The translations under genes and the position numbers were made by a program. The notes under the pieces are model-generated. The model had not been told where the DNA came from. It was given only the letters and a program-made list of their open reading frames with translations, and ran no database searches. From Actinomadura barringtoniae (GTDB taxonomy: Bacteria > Actinomycetota > Actinomycetes > Streptosporangiales > Streptosporangiaceae), in assembly GCF_017573505.1 (NCBI RefSeq), contig NZ_JAGEOJ010000016.1:1-64000 (forward strand): 64,000 bases of DNA, read 5' to 3'. Shown here in pieces: positions 15,807-23,591 of this stretch. Position 1 is the stretch's first letter, and the number at the start of each line of letters is the position of its first letter.

Positions 15807-17306
15807 TCAGTCGCGGGCGTGCTCCTTGTCGGGCTGGCAGACCAGGCAGGGGGTGCAGCCCCTGGCCTTGGCCTCGGCCCGGGAGAGCGCCTCCAGGTCG
15901 TCGGCCTCGTCGCCGATGTCCTCGATGAGGGCGCAGTCGGTGCGGTGGTAGCGCTTGGTGCCGCTGAGGATGCGCACCTGCGGGCCCTCGTCGTCGGAGT
16001 CGGCGGCCGGGGGCTTGGTGTCCTCCGGCTGCCGGGGGCGCGGGGCCGCCGCGGACGACGGCTCAGGGTCGGAGTTGGCGGCCGCGGCCTTCTTGGCGGC
16101 GGCCGCCAGCGGCAGGTCGGTCACGGTCGGGTCGGCCTTGGGCGCCTTCGGGGTCTCCGGCCCGGGCTTGGCCGCGGGTGCCACCGGCGGCGTGGGCGCG
16201 CCCCACGCTGACGGCAGCGGGCCCGTGGCACGCTCCGGGTCGTCGACCGGCTCGGACGCCTTGGGGGCCTCCTTGGCCGGAGCGGACTGTGCCTGCGCGG
16301 ACTTGGCAGCGGCCGGCTTGGCGGCGGCGGACGCGATGTCGCCCAGCGCGTCCGAGGCCGGCGCGGCCGGCTTCGGCGTCACCGGGTTCGGCGTGACCGG
16401 TGGGCTCGCGGGCTCGGCCTTGACCGGCTGAGCGGGCGGGCTGGACGGCAGCGCCGAGGACGCGGCGGACGCCTGGCCCGCGGGCTTGTCCAGGCTCGGC
16501 TTGTCCAGGCTCGGCTTGTCCAGGCTCGGCTTGTCCAGGCTCGGCTTGTCCAGGCTCGGCTTGTCCAGGCTCGGCTTGTCCAGGCTCGGCTTGTCCAGGC
16601 TCGGCTTGTCCAGGCTCGGCTTGGCCGGGCCGGGCTTGGCCGGGCCGGGCTTGGCCGGGCCGGGCTTGGCCGGGCCGGGCTTGGCCGGGGGCGTACGGGG
16701 CAGCTCGGCCGTCTTGGCGGTGTCGGAAGCGGGGCCCGGCTTGGCCAGCCCCGCGAGGCCCTTCTTGTCCCCCGCCGCCGCAGGCACCGAGACCGCGGCG
16801 CGCGCCGCCAGGGCCGTGTCGGGCAAGCAGGCGGTGCAGGGACTGAAGCCCTCTTCCTTCGCCTCCGCGTAGGTGAGCTCTTCCTTGTCGCGGCCGGCCA
16901 GCTGGCGGCAGGTGTCCAGGTGGTAGCGCTTGCGGCCGCGGACGACGAACACCGGGGCGTCATCGGGCACGTTCGCCGGCGGGGCCGGGATCTGCACCTC
17001 GTCGTCGACGGGCTCGGGCGCGTCCTTGGGAACGGGCGCCTTGGCCTTGGCGGGAGCGGCCTTCTTGCCCTTCTTGGGCTTGCGGGCCTGCGTCGGCGTC
17101 GCGCCGCCGCCGAAGAGCTCCTTGCGCCGCAGGAACACCCCGATGGCCAGGCAGAGGGCGGACACGATGCTGACCGCGATCGACACATAGATCACGACCA
17201 GCGCGTCCAAGCCGAACACCTGTGCGCTGTCCCCGTTGCCGGCGACGATGCCCGCCACCAGAAGCGCGATCGCCACGACCACGAGGACGCCACTCAGGAT
17301 GATCAC
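15807..17306 (-). CDS. Membrane protein with two Ada-like zinc motifs and SLDKP/PGPAK repeats
   Basis: Unrecognised protein of 499 residues. Two hydrophobic helices (about 2-23 and 34-58) anchor a long tail. The tail carries two similar Cys/His modules: RYHLDTC with PCTAC (His129, Cys133, Cys157, Cys160) and RYHRTDC with PCLVC at the C-terminus (His454, Cys458, Cys487, Cys490). Their pattern, Y-H-x-x-x-C then A-x-x-x-G-x-x-P-C-x-x-C, resembles the metal-binding module of Ada and is likely to bind zinc. Between them lie pentapeptide repeats, nine SLDKP and four to five PGPAK (about 209-274), then Ala/Pro-rich linker. GTG at 17306 has GAGGGAG upstream; GTG at 17324 is less likely. It follows divIVA on the same strand by 177 bp. 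Confidence 0.8.
   Translation of the reverse strand: MIILSGVLVVVAIALLVAGIVAGNGDSAQVFGLDALVVIYVSIAVSIVSALCLAIGVFLRRKELFGGGATPTQARKPKKGKKAAPAKAKAPVPKDAPEPVDDEVQIPAPPANVPDDAPVFVVRGRKRYHLDTCRQLAGRDKEELTYAEAKEEGFSPCTACLPDTALAARAAVSVPAAAGDKKGLAGLAKPGPASDTAKTAELPRTPPAKPGPAKPGPAKPGPAKPGPAKPSLDKPSLDKPSLDKPSLDKPSLDKPSLDKPSLDKPSLDKPSLDKPAGQASAASSALPSSPPAQPVKAEPASPPVTPNPVTPKPAAPASDALGDIASAAAKPAAAKSAQAQSAPAKEAPKASEPVDDPERATGPLPSAWGAPTPPVAPAAKPGPETPKAPKADPTVTDLPLAAAAKKAAAANSDPEPSSAAAPRPRQPEDTKPPAADSDDEGPQVRILSGTKRYHRTDCALIEDIGDEADDLEALSRAEAKARGCTPCLVCQPDKEHARD
16486..16680. repeat. In-frame 15-bp minisatellite, 9 + 4 units
   Basis: Nine identical units TTGTCCAGGCTCGGC (16486-16620) are followed by four identical units TTGGCCGGGCCGGGC (16621-16680). 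Each is one pentapeptide on the minus strand (SLDKP and PGPAK). Perfect identity indicates recent expansion, and copy number is likely to vary between strains without frameshift. Confidence 0.97.
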
Positions 17307-17483
17307 AGGGTCTCCCTCTAACACAGGCCTACAACCACGGGCCCTCTACCACAGGCGAACGGCCCCCGGGTCGCCCCGGAGGTCACCACCGACGTACCGA
17401 AACGCCGAACGCCGCCGGGATGGCGTCCCTGCCATCCGCGGCGCGGCGATCGGAAAAGACACTACCGCCTGCGCGACCCGGCC

Positions 17484-18398
17484 CTAGCGCCTCTCGTGCG
17501 GCGGGTTGTCCCCGGCGTGGAACGCGCCCGTCGCGGAGTGCTGGACCTGCTGACCGTGCTGGGCGGGCTCGGCGGGCGGCGGGAACGGGGTGCCGCCGGT
17601 CTGCGTGGAGGCCGAGCCGTTGCGGTTCTCACCGGCGTGCGGGAGGGCCGCCTGCGGGCCGGTCTGCGGACCGCCGGACTGGGAGGCACCGCCGCCGGGC
17701 GTCGGGAACGCCCCGGTCTCGGTGCTGCCCGCCTCCAGGTCGCGCAGCTGACCCTCGAGGTAGACCTTGAGGCGGCTGCGGTACTCGCGCTCGAAGGCGC
17801 GCAGGTTGTCGACCTCGCGCTCGAGCTCCTCGCGCTGCTGCACCAGCGAGCCCATCACCTGGCGGTGGCGCTCCTGGGCGTCGCGGTCGAGGGCCTCGGC
17901 GCGGGAGCGGGCCTCGCTCACGATCTGGTCGGCCTGCCGGCGGGCCTTGCCGAGGATCTCCTCGGCCTCGCGGCGGGCGCGGCCGAGCGTCTCGTCGGCC
18001 TCGCGGCGGGCGTCGGCGATCGCCTGGTCGGCGGTCTGCTGCGCCAGCGCGAGCACGCGCGCCGCGGTGTCCATGTTGTCCTCGCCGGAGGGGGCCGACA
18101 TCGTCAGGCCGCCGAGCGCCGGCTCGGGCTCGGGCTGCGGCTGGGGCTCGGGACGAGGCGGCTCGGGGATCTTGGCGACGTCCGGCTTGGGCTCCACGAT
18201 GGGGGCGGCCATCGCGGGGACCTTGCCCCGGAGGCACTCGGCAAGCTTGGCGCGCAGTTCCTCGTTCTCCTGGATGAGGCGGTCGAGCTCGGCCTCGACC
18301 TCGTCGAGGAAGGCGTCCACCTCCTCCTCGTCGTACCCCGGCCTCAGCCTGGTGGTACTGAACTGCTTGTTCCGCACATCGGCGGGTGTCAGCGGCAT
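17484..18398 (-). CDS. divIVA: DivIVA / Wag31 polar growth protein
   Basis: A 304-residue coiled-coil protein that marks curved poles and recruits the elongation machinery in actinobacteria. The N-terminal DivIVA domain (residues 1-50, MPLTPADVRNKQFSTTRLRP then GYDEEEVDAFLDEV) is intact. A Pro/Glu linker (about 75-100) leads to a long coiled coil rich in Glu, Arg and Ala (about 115-220), then a Gly/Ser/Pro-rich C-terminus. It lies 49 bp after yggT, in the standard sepF-yggT-divIVA order. Confidence 0.96.
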   Translation of the reverse strand: MPLTPADVRNKQFSTTRLRPGYDEEEVDAFLDEVEAELDRLIQENEELRAKLAECLRGKVPAMAAPIVEPKPDVAKIPEPPRPEPQPQPEPEPALGGLTMSAPSGEDNMDTAARVLALAQQTADQAIADARREADETLGRARREAEEILGKARRQADQIVSEARSRAEALDRDAQERHRQVMGSLVQQREELEREVDNLRAFEREYRSRLKVYLEGQLRDLEAGSTETGAFPTPGGGASQSGGPQTGPQAALPHAGENRNGSASTQTGGTPFPPPAEPAQHGQQVQHSATGAFHAGDNPPHERR

Positions 18399-18447
18399 GT
18401 TCGTCTCCTTGGCGCGCTTGGAGTCTGTCCCAAAGGACGGTATCCGA

Positions 18448-18738
18448 TCAGAGCCCCTGCACGAAGATGATCAAGACCCATACCACAAGGATGAGGACCG
18501 TGAAGCTGAGGTCCAATGCCACGTTACCCAGCCTGATGGGTGGGATGAAACGCCTGAGCAGTTTCAGTGGCGGGTCGGTCACCGTGTAGACCGCCTCGGC
18601 GATCACCAGTACCACCCCCGTGGGTCGCCATGACCGGGCGAACGACTGCAGGACTTCGAGGATCAACCTCCCGATCAGGAACAGGAGGAAGATGTAGAGC
18701 AGCGCGCTCAGCACGTCAACAACGATTGTCACGGACAC
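18448..18738 (-). CDS. yggT: YggT family membrane protein
   Basis: A 96-residue protein with two hydrophobic segments (about 5-30 and 68-95) flanking the conserved VYTVTDPPLKLLRRFIPPIR loop, which defines the YggT (DUF165-type CcmB-like) family. It is part of the division cluster between sepF and divIVA; precise role unknown. The start is GTG at 18738. Confidence 0.93.
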   Translation of the reverse strand: MSVTIVVDVLSALLYIFLLFLIGRLILEVLQSFARSWRPTGVVLVIAEAVYTVTDPPLKLLRRFIPPIRLGNVALDLSFTVLILVVWVLIIFVQGL

Positions 18739-18753
18739 TCTCGCATGTGGCTG

Positions 18754-19308
18754 TCAGCTTTGGTTGAAGAACCCTCGTTCTGCCATCCGGGCCTTGTCTT
18801 CGGCCGTCACCTCGACGTTGGCCGGTGACAGAAGGAACACCTTGTTGGTAACACGCTCGATGCTCCCATGAAGGCCGAATACGAGACCTGCCGCGAAGTC
18901 GACGAGACGCTTGGCGTCGCTGTCGACCATCTCGGTCAGGTTCATGATCACCGGCGTTCCCTCTCGGAAGTGCTCCCCGATGGTCCTTGCCTCGTTATAC
19001 GTCCTTGGATGCAGCGTAGTGATACGCGCAAGGTCTGCGGTACCCGACTCGTAGAGCGCCACGGAGCGTCGCTCCGTGACCGACGAAGAGTGATGATCTC
19101 GATCACGGTCCCCGGCGTCTTCGGGCCGGGTAAGCTGCGCTGCGGAGTCGTCCTCGCGCGCGCGGCCCGGCCGCCCCACAGCGGGGTCGGCCTCGTCGTC
19201 GTAGACGTACTCGTCGTCATAGTCGTCGTACTTGGCGTACTTGTCGTCGTAGCGGTCGTCCTCCACAAGGCCGAGGTAGACCGCCATCTTGCGCATCGCG
19301 CTGGCCAT
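18754..19308 (-). CDS. sepF: Cell division protein SepF
   Basis: SepF links FtsZ filaments to the membrane and is essential for Z-ring assembly in actinobacteria that lack FtsA. This 184-residue copy has an N-terminal amphipathic membrane-binding segment (MASAMRKMAVYLGLVEDD), an acidic Tyr/Asp-rich linker (residues 20-50) and the C-terminal DUF552 domain (about 95-180, with PRTYNEARTIGEHFREG and VFLLSPANVEV). ATG at 19308 follows GGAGGG; a longer upstream frame is not supported by family similarity. Confidence 0.96.
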   Translation of the reverse strand: MASAMRKMAVYLGLVEDDRYDDKYAKYDDYDDEYVYDDEADPAVGRPGRAREDDSAAQLTRPEDAGDRDRDHHSSSVTERRSVALYESGTADLARITTLHPRTYNEARTIGEHFREGTPVIMNLTEMVDSDAKRLVDFAAGLVFGLHGSIERVTNKVFLLSPANVEVTAEDKARMAERGFFNQS

Positions 19309-19384
19309 ATGCCCTCCGTCGTCCTGCGGTCGGACCGCTCCGTCCAGGTGGCCCACCGTTTCGGCAGGTACCACTGGGGGGACA

Positions 19385-20107
19385 TTACCTGACGATTGCC
19401 CGTCGGCCGCCGAGCAACGCCGTACCGACACGTACGTGTGTCGCGCCACACGCGATCGCGGCCTCCAGATCACCGCTCATTCCCGCCGAAATCGCCATGG
19501 CCCCCGGGTGCGAGTCCCGTACCCCCGCCGCGATCTCGGCCAGCCGGGTGAACGCCTCGACCGGATCTCCGCCGAGCGGCGCCACCGCCATCACCCCGCC
19601 GAGCTCCAGCCCCTGCGCCCCGGCGATCTCGTCCGCGAGGGCGGGCACGTCGGCCGGCGCGGCCCCGCCGCGCCCTTCCCGCTCGTCCAGGCCGACCTGG
19701 ACCAGGCACCGCAGCGTCCGTTCCTCCCGCAGCGCCGCCGCGGACAGCGCCCGGACCAGCTTGGAACGATCCACGGATTCCACGACACCGGCGTACGAGG
19801 CGACCGAGCGCACCTTGTTGGTCTGCAACTGCCCGACGAAGTGCCACGTGAGCGGCAGGTCCCGGCACTCCCCCGCCTTCGGCGCCGCGTCCTGGTCGCG
19901 GTTCTCGGCGACCTCGGTCACCCCGAGCCCCGCCAGCAGCCGCACGTCGGACGCCGGGAAGGTCTTGGTCACCGCGATCAGCGTGACCTCGCCCGGCACG
20001 CGCCCGGCGGCGGCGCACGCCGCGTCGATCCGCTTGCGCACGTCCGCCAGGTTGGCGGCGATCTCGTCCCGCCGCGCGGACGGTGAGACGGCCGTGGGAT
20101 CAGTCAC
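19385..20107 (-). CDS. yggS: YggS family pyridoxal-phosphate homeostasis protein
   Basis: A 240-residue PLP-binding TIM-barrel protein (fold type III, alanine-racemase N-domain-like) that buffers free PLP. The PLP lysine is Lys48 in VTLIAVTKTFPASD; the phosphate-binding ISAGMSGDLEAAI segment and the C-terminal VRVGTALLGGR are present. GTG at 20107 overlaps the pgeF stop by 8 bases, so the two are coupled. Its position between ftsZ and sepF is standard for Gram-positive division clusters. Confidence 0.94.
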   Translation of the reverse strand: MTDPTAVSPSARRDEIAANLADVRKRIDAACAAAGRVPGEVTLIAVTKTFPASDVRLLAGLGVTEVAENRDQDAAPKAGECRDLPLTWHFVGQLQTNKVRSVASYAGVVESVDRSKLVRALSAAALREERTLRCLVQVGLDEREGRGGAAPADVPALADEIAGAQGLELGGVMAVAPLGGDPVEAFTRLAEIAAGVRDSHPGAMAISAGMSGDLEAAIACGATHVRVGTALLGGRRAIVR

Positions 20108-20834
20108 GGGAGGGGTCCTTGAGCCAGACGAAGCCCGCGAAGCGGCCGGTGCGGCCCTCGCGGCGGTAGGAGAAGAGGCCGGGCGACTCGATCGTGCAGC
20201 GGGGATCGATCGCCACCGAGGCGACGCCGTGCGCCGCGAGCTGCGCCGCGATACCCGCGCGGATGTCGACGCCCGGGGTGCCCTTGCTGGTGGTGGCGTA
20301 CGAACCGGGCGCCGCGGCCTCGACCTCGTCGCGCATCTCGGCCGGGACCTCGTAGCAGCCGCCGCAGGCGGCCGGACCCACCGCGGCCCTCATACGTTCG
20401 GGATCCGCACCGTGCTCGGTCATCTCTGTGACGAGCGCGGGCACGACGCCCGCCGCGGTCCCCGGGCGGCCGGAGTGGGCCACGCCGACGACTCCGGCGA
20501 CGGGATCGGCGATCAGCACCGGCGCGCAGTCGGCCACCAGCACGGCCAGGACCAGGCCCGGCTCGGTGGTGAGCGTCGCGTCCACCGGAGAGTCGAGATG
20601 GGGGGTGGTCACGTGCGCGACGTCCGCGCCGTGCACCTGGCGCATCCAGACCGTGCGGCCTGGATCGGCGCCCAGGGCGGCGGCGGCACGGGCGCGGTTG
20701 CCCGCGACCGCGGCGGCGTCGTCGCCGACCGCGCCGCCGAGGTTCAGCGAGTCGAACGGTGCGCGGCTCACCCCACCCGCGCGGGCGGTGAAGGCGGCGC
20801 CGATCCCCTCGCCCAGGTCAACGGTCGTGATCAC
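20100..20834 (-). CDS. pgeF: Peptidoglycan editing factor / laccase-domain protein
   Basis: A 244-residue protein of the YfiH/YlmD (DUF152) family, with activity on purine nucleosides and a reported role in preventing L-Ser misincorporation into peptidoglycan in E. coli. The metal-site residues sit in MRQVHGADV, VADCAPVLI and GVAHSGRPGT, and ACGGCYEVP follows. The start is GTG at 20834, 16 bp after the ftsZ stop. Confidence 0.92.
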   Translation of the reverse strand: MITTVDLGEGIGAAFTARAGGVSRAPFDSLNLGGAVGDDAAAVAGNRARAAAALGADPGRTVWMRQVHGADVAHVTTPHLDSPVDATLTTEPGLVLAVLVADCAPVLIADPVAGVVGVAHSGRPGTAAGVVPALVTEMTEHGADPERMRAAVGPAACGGCYEVPAEMRDEVEAAAPGSYATTSKGTPGVDIRAGIAAQLAAHGVASVAIDPRCTIESPGLFSYRREGRTGRFAGFVWLKDPSRD

Positions 20835-20850
20835 TTCGGGGGGTCCGCGA

Positions 20851-22299
20851 TCACTTCAGGAAGTCGGGGACGTCGAGGTCGTCGTCCTCGTCGAACACGA
20901 CCGGGCGGCGGCGCTGGCCCGCACCGGCCGAACCGCTCTCCCCGTCGCCGGCGTGCACCCGCGTCGGGGCCGGCTCGGAGGCCGGGCGCGGCGCGGGCGG
21001 CGGTGCCGGGGACGAGGCGGGCTCGCTCTCCTGCGAAGAGGGCTGCGGCCGCGCCGGCTCGGCGGCACGTTCCTGCGGCCGCTCGGCCTCGGCGGGCTTC
21101 GGCGGCGGCGGGGGCGCCGGCGCCGACTGCGGCGGCGCGGGCACCGGGGCCGCCGCGGCCTGGGCGATCGACTGCGCGGGCTGGGCCGGCTGGTCGCTGC
21201 GGCCGACCCGGCTCGGGATCGGGTTCGCGGGCTGGGCCGGTGCCTGCTGAACGGGCGGCGCCTGCTGAACGGGCGGCGTCGGGGGCGGCGGCGCGGGTCG
21301 CGGCGGCGGCGGTACGCGTTTGGCCTCGGGTTCGGGCGCCGGCTTGGCAGGTCGCCCTTCGTCAAAACCCGCCGCGATCACCGTGACCCTGACCTCGTCG
21401 CCGAGGGCGTCGTCGATGACCGCGCCGAAGATGATGTTCGCGTCCGGTGCGGCCGCGTTGGAGACCAGCTGGGCCGCCTCGTTGATCTCGAAGAGGCCGA
21501 GGTCGGAGCCGCCGGAGATGGACAGCAGGACGCCGTGGGCGCCGTCGATGCTCGCCTCCAGCAGCGGGCTGCTGATCGCCATCTCGGCCGCGGCCACGCT
21601 GCGGTCGTCGCCGCGCGCCGAGCCGATGCCCATGAGCGCCGAGCCGGCGCCGGACATGACCGACTTCACGTCGGCGAAGTCCAGGTTGATCAGGCCCGGC
21701 GTGGTGATCAGGTCGGTGATGCCCTGAACACCGGACAGGAGCACCTGGTCGGCGGCCTTGAACGCGTCCAGCACGCTGACCTGCCGGTCGGAGATCGACA
21801 GCAGCCGGTCGTTCGGGATCACGATGAGGGTGTCGACCTCGTCGCGCAGCGTCTCGATGCCCGCCTCGGCCTGCATGGCCCGGCGCTTGCCCTCGAAGCT
21901 GAACGGGCGGGTGACCACGCCGATCGTGAGCGCGCCGAGCGACCGGGCGATGTTGGCCACGACGGGCGCGCCGCCGGTGCCGGTGCCGCCGCCCTCGCCC
22001 GCGGTCACGAAGACCATGTCGGCCCCCTTGAGGACCTCCTCGATCTCCTCGCGGTGATCCTCCGCGGCCTTGCGGCCCACGTCCGGGTTGGCCCCGGCGC
22101 CCAGGCCGCGGGTGAGCTCACGCCCCACGTCCAGCTTCACGTCGGCGTCACTCATCAGCAGCGCCTGGGCGTCAGTGTTGATCGCGATGAACTCGACGCC
22201 CTTGAGTCCCTCCTCGATCATCCGGTTGACGGCGTTGACGCCGCCGCCGCCGATGCCGACGACCTTGATGACCGCGAGGTAATTCTGCGGTGCTGCCAC
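20851..22299 (-). CDS. ftsZ: Cell division GTPase FtsZ
   Basis: Tubulin-like GTPase forming the division ring. The 482-residue protein has the GTP-binding signature GGGTGTG (103-109) and the T7 loop near NLDFADVK. After the globular core (to about residue 320) a Pro/Ala/Gln-rich linker of about 140 residues leads to the conserved C-terminal peptide DDDLDVPDFLK, the SepF-binding tail. The linker is longer than in mycobacteria. GTG at 22299 has GGAAAGG upstream. Expression is probably from a promoter in the 442-bp gap before it. Confidence 0.98.
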   Translation of the reverse strand: MAAPQNYLAVIKVVGIGGGGVNAVNRMIEEGLKGVEFIAINTDAQALLMSDADVKLDVGRELTRGLGAGANPDVGRKAAEDHREEIEEVLKGADMVFVTAGEGGGTGTGGAPVVANIARSLGALTIGVVTRPFSFEGKRRAMQAEAGIETLRDEVDTLIVIPNDRLLSISDRQVSVLDAFKAADQVLLSGVQGITDLITTPGLINLDFADVKSVMSGAGSALMGIGSARGDDRSVAAAEMAISSPLLEASIDGAHGVLLSISGGSDLGLFEINEAAQLVSNAAAPDANIIFGAVIDDALGDEVRVTVIAAGFDEGRPAKPAPEPEAKRVPPPPRPAPPPPTPPVQQAPPVQQAPAQPANPIPSRVGRSDQPAQPAQSIAQAAAAPVPAPPQSAPAPPPPPKPAEAERPQERAAEPARPQPSSQESEPASSPAPPPAPRPASEPAPTRVHAGDGESGSAGAGQRRRPVVFDEDDDLDVPDFLK

Positions 22300-22741
22300 G
22301 ACGAGGGGCCTTTCCGCTCGCTCTATCCAACCCGCCGGGCCCGGCGGGTCGCCGGTGCCGTCGCGGAGTTCCTGACCTGGGACTTGCTCTGAGACTTACG
22401 GGTACGGATCGGGCGGTGCGAGCACCCCCAAACCCTCACCCTCAACTTGAGACTTACAGTTATGTCAACCTGAAGGCTGATACGGACAGTAGGGCGGGCT
22501 TACCGCCAGGGTCAACTAACCTCCGGCCAACTGAACCGGCGTGTCGCAGTGCGCGAGAGTTGCCCTGGTTGGCGAACGAAGGGAAGCGCCTCCCCATGTC
22601 TGGGCTCACGCCGGACATGACTCCTCCCCTTCCCGCACCGCAGGACGCCATTTCGTCCTCCGGTCCAGCGTGCCCCATCGGGCGCCCGGAAGCCCCGCGA
22701 CGCGCGCAGGGATTCCCAGTCACCCGTGGACGGGATCCAGA
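22300..22741 (-). promoter_or_regulatory. ftsZ upstream region with promoter and direct repeats
   Basis: This gap separates ftsQ from ftsZ. Reading towards ftsZ, TTGACC (22515-22510) and TACTGT (22491-22486) are 18 bp apart and form a good promoter. A second -35-like TTGACA lies at 22468-22463 with no clear -10. Downstream, TGAGACTTAC occurs twice (22390-22399 and 22448-22457 on the plus strand). A 52-codon frame starting at 22618 behind GGGGAGGAG and ending at 22460 overlaps the promoter; I do not recognise it and treat it as doubtful. Confidence 0.5.
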
Positions 22742-23545
22742 TCACCGTGTCGTGACGACCTCGGGAGAGCTGACGTCGATGGTGTGCGCCGCCCGTCCCG
22801 CGGGCGTCTTCAGCAGCGCGTCGAACAGCCGCAGCTTCTCCTCCGGCCGGTCGTCGGAACCCCACACCACCGACGGGCCACCGGAAAGCCGCAGCGTCAC
22901 CGACTCCGGCGACGGCGCCTCCACGCCCACGACCCGGCGGCCGAGCCGGTCCGGCAGCGCGGCGACGACGTGCAGCGCGGCGAGCGTGGCCGGATCGGTC
23001 GGACCGGGCGCGGTCGCGCTCAGCGCGGGCAGCTTCGGCGGGCGCGCGGGGCTGTCGGCGACGGTGACGCCGTCCTCGTCCAGCTGGTAGTAGCGCCCGG
23101 CGCGTTCGACCATCACCAGCGGGACGCGTTCGTGCACGACGATCCGCACCGTGGCGGGCCAGCGGCGTTCGACCTTGGCGGACTTGACCTCGCGCAGCCG
23201 TTCCACGCGGCCGCGCACCTCCCCGGTGTCCAACCTCACCATCGGCACGCCCAGCCTGATGCCCGCCGTCGCCACGATGCGGTCGCGCGGCGCGAGCTTG
23301 GTGCCGGTCACCTCGACGTGCCGTACGACCAGCAGCTTGGAGCCGAGCAGCATCCACGAGGCGGTGCCGAGGACGCCCAGCACGAGCAGCGCGACGAACG
23401 CCGTCTTCCACCTGCTGGCACCCTTGGGGCGCCCCGACGGCGGCTCAGAAGGCGGCGTGGTGCCGTCTCCGGGCACGTCGGCACCGGTGGACTCGCTCGC
23501 GTCGCCGTTCGCGGTGTCCGCTTGGCTCGTGCCCGCCTCGGTCAT
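22742..23545 (-). CDS. ftsQ: Cell division protein FtsQ/DivIB
   Basis: A 267-residue bitopic membrane protein of the divisome. A Pro/Ser-rich cytoplasmic tail (1-43) precedes one transmembrane helix (about 47-68), a POTRA domain (about 72-140, VRHVEVTGTKLAPRDRI onward) and the FtsQ/DivIB beta domain. It scaffolds FtsL/FtsB and activates FtsI/FtsW. It sits between murC and ftsZ as usual. Confidence 0.95.
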   Translation of the reverse strand: MTEAGTSQADTANGDASESTGADVPGDGTTPPSEPPSGRPKGASRWKTAFVALLVLGVLGTASWMLLGSKLLVVRHVEVTGTKLAPRDRIVATAGIRLGVPMVRLDTGEVRGRVERLREVKSAKVERRWPATVRIVVHERVPLVMVERAGRYYQLDEDGVTVADSPARPPKLPALSATAPGPTDPATLAALHVVAALPDRLGRRVVGVEAPSPESVTLRLSGGPSVVWGSDDRPEEKLRLFDALLKTPAGRAAHTIDVSSPEVVTTR

Positions 23546-23591
23546 GACCCCAGCTTGGCAGTCATCTCCGTTGAGCAGCGGGAGCCCACGC

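Noticed and set aside
16486..16680. Possible CRISPR array
   Set aside because: The units are contiguous 15-mers without spacers, keep the reading frame and encode pentapeptides; no cas genes nearby.
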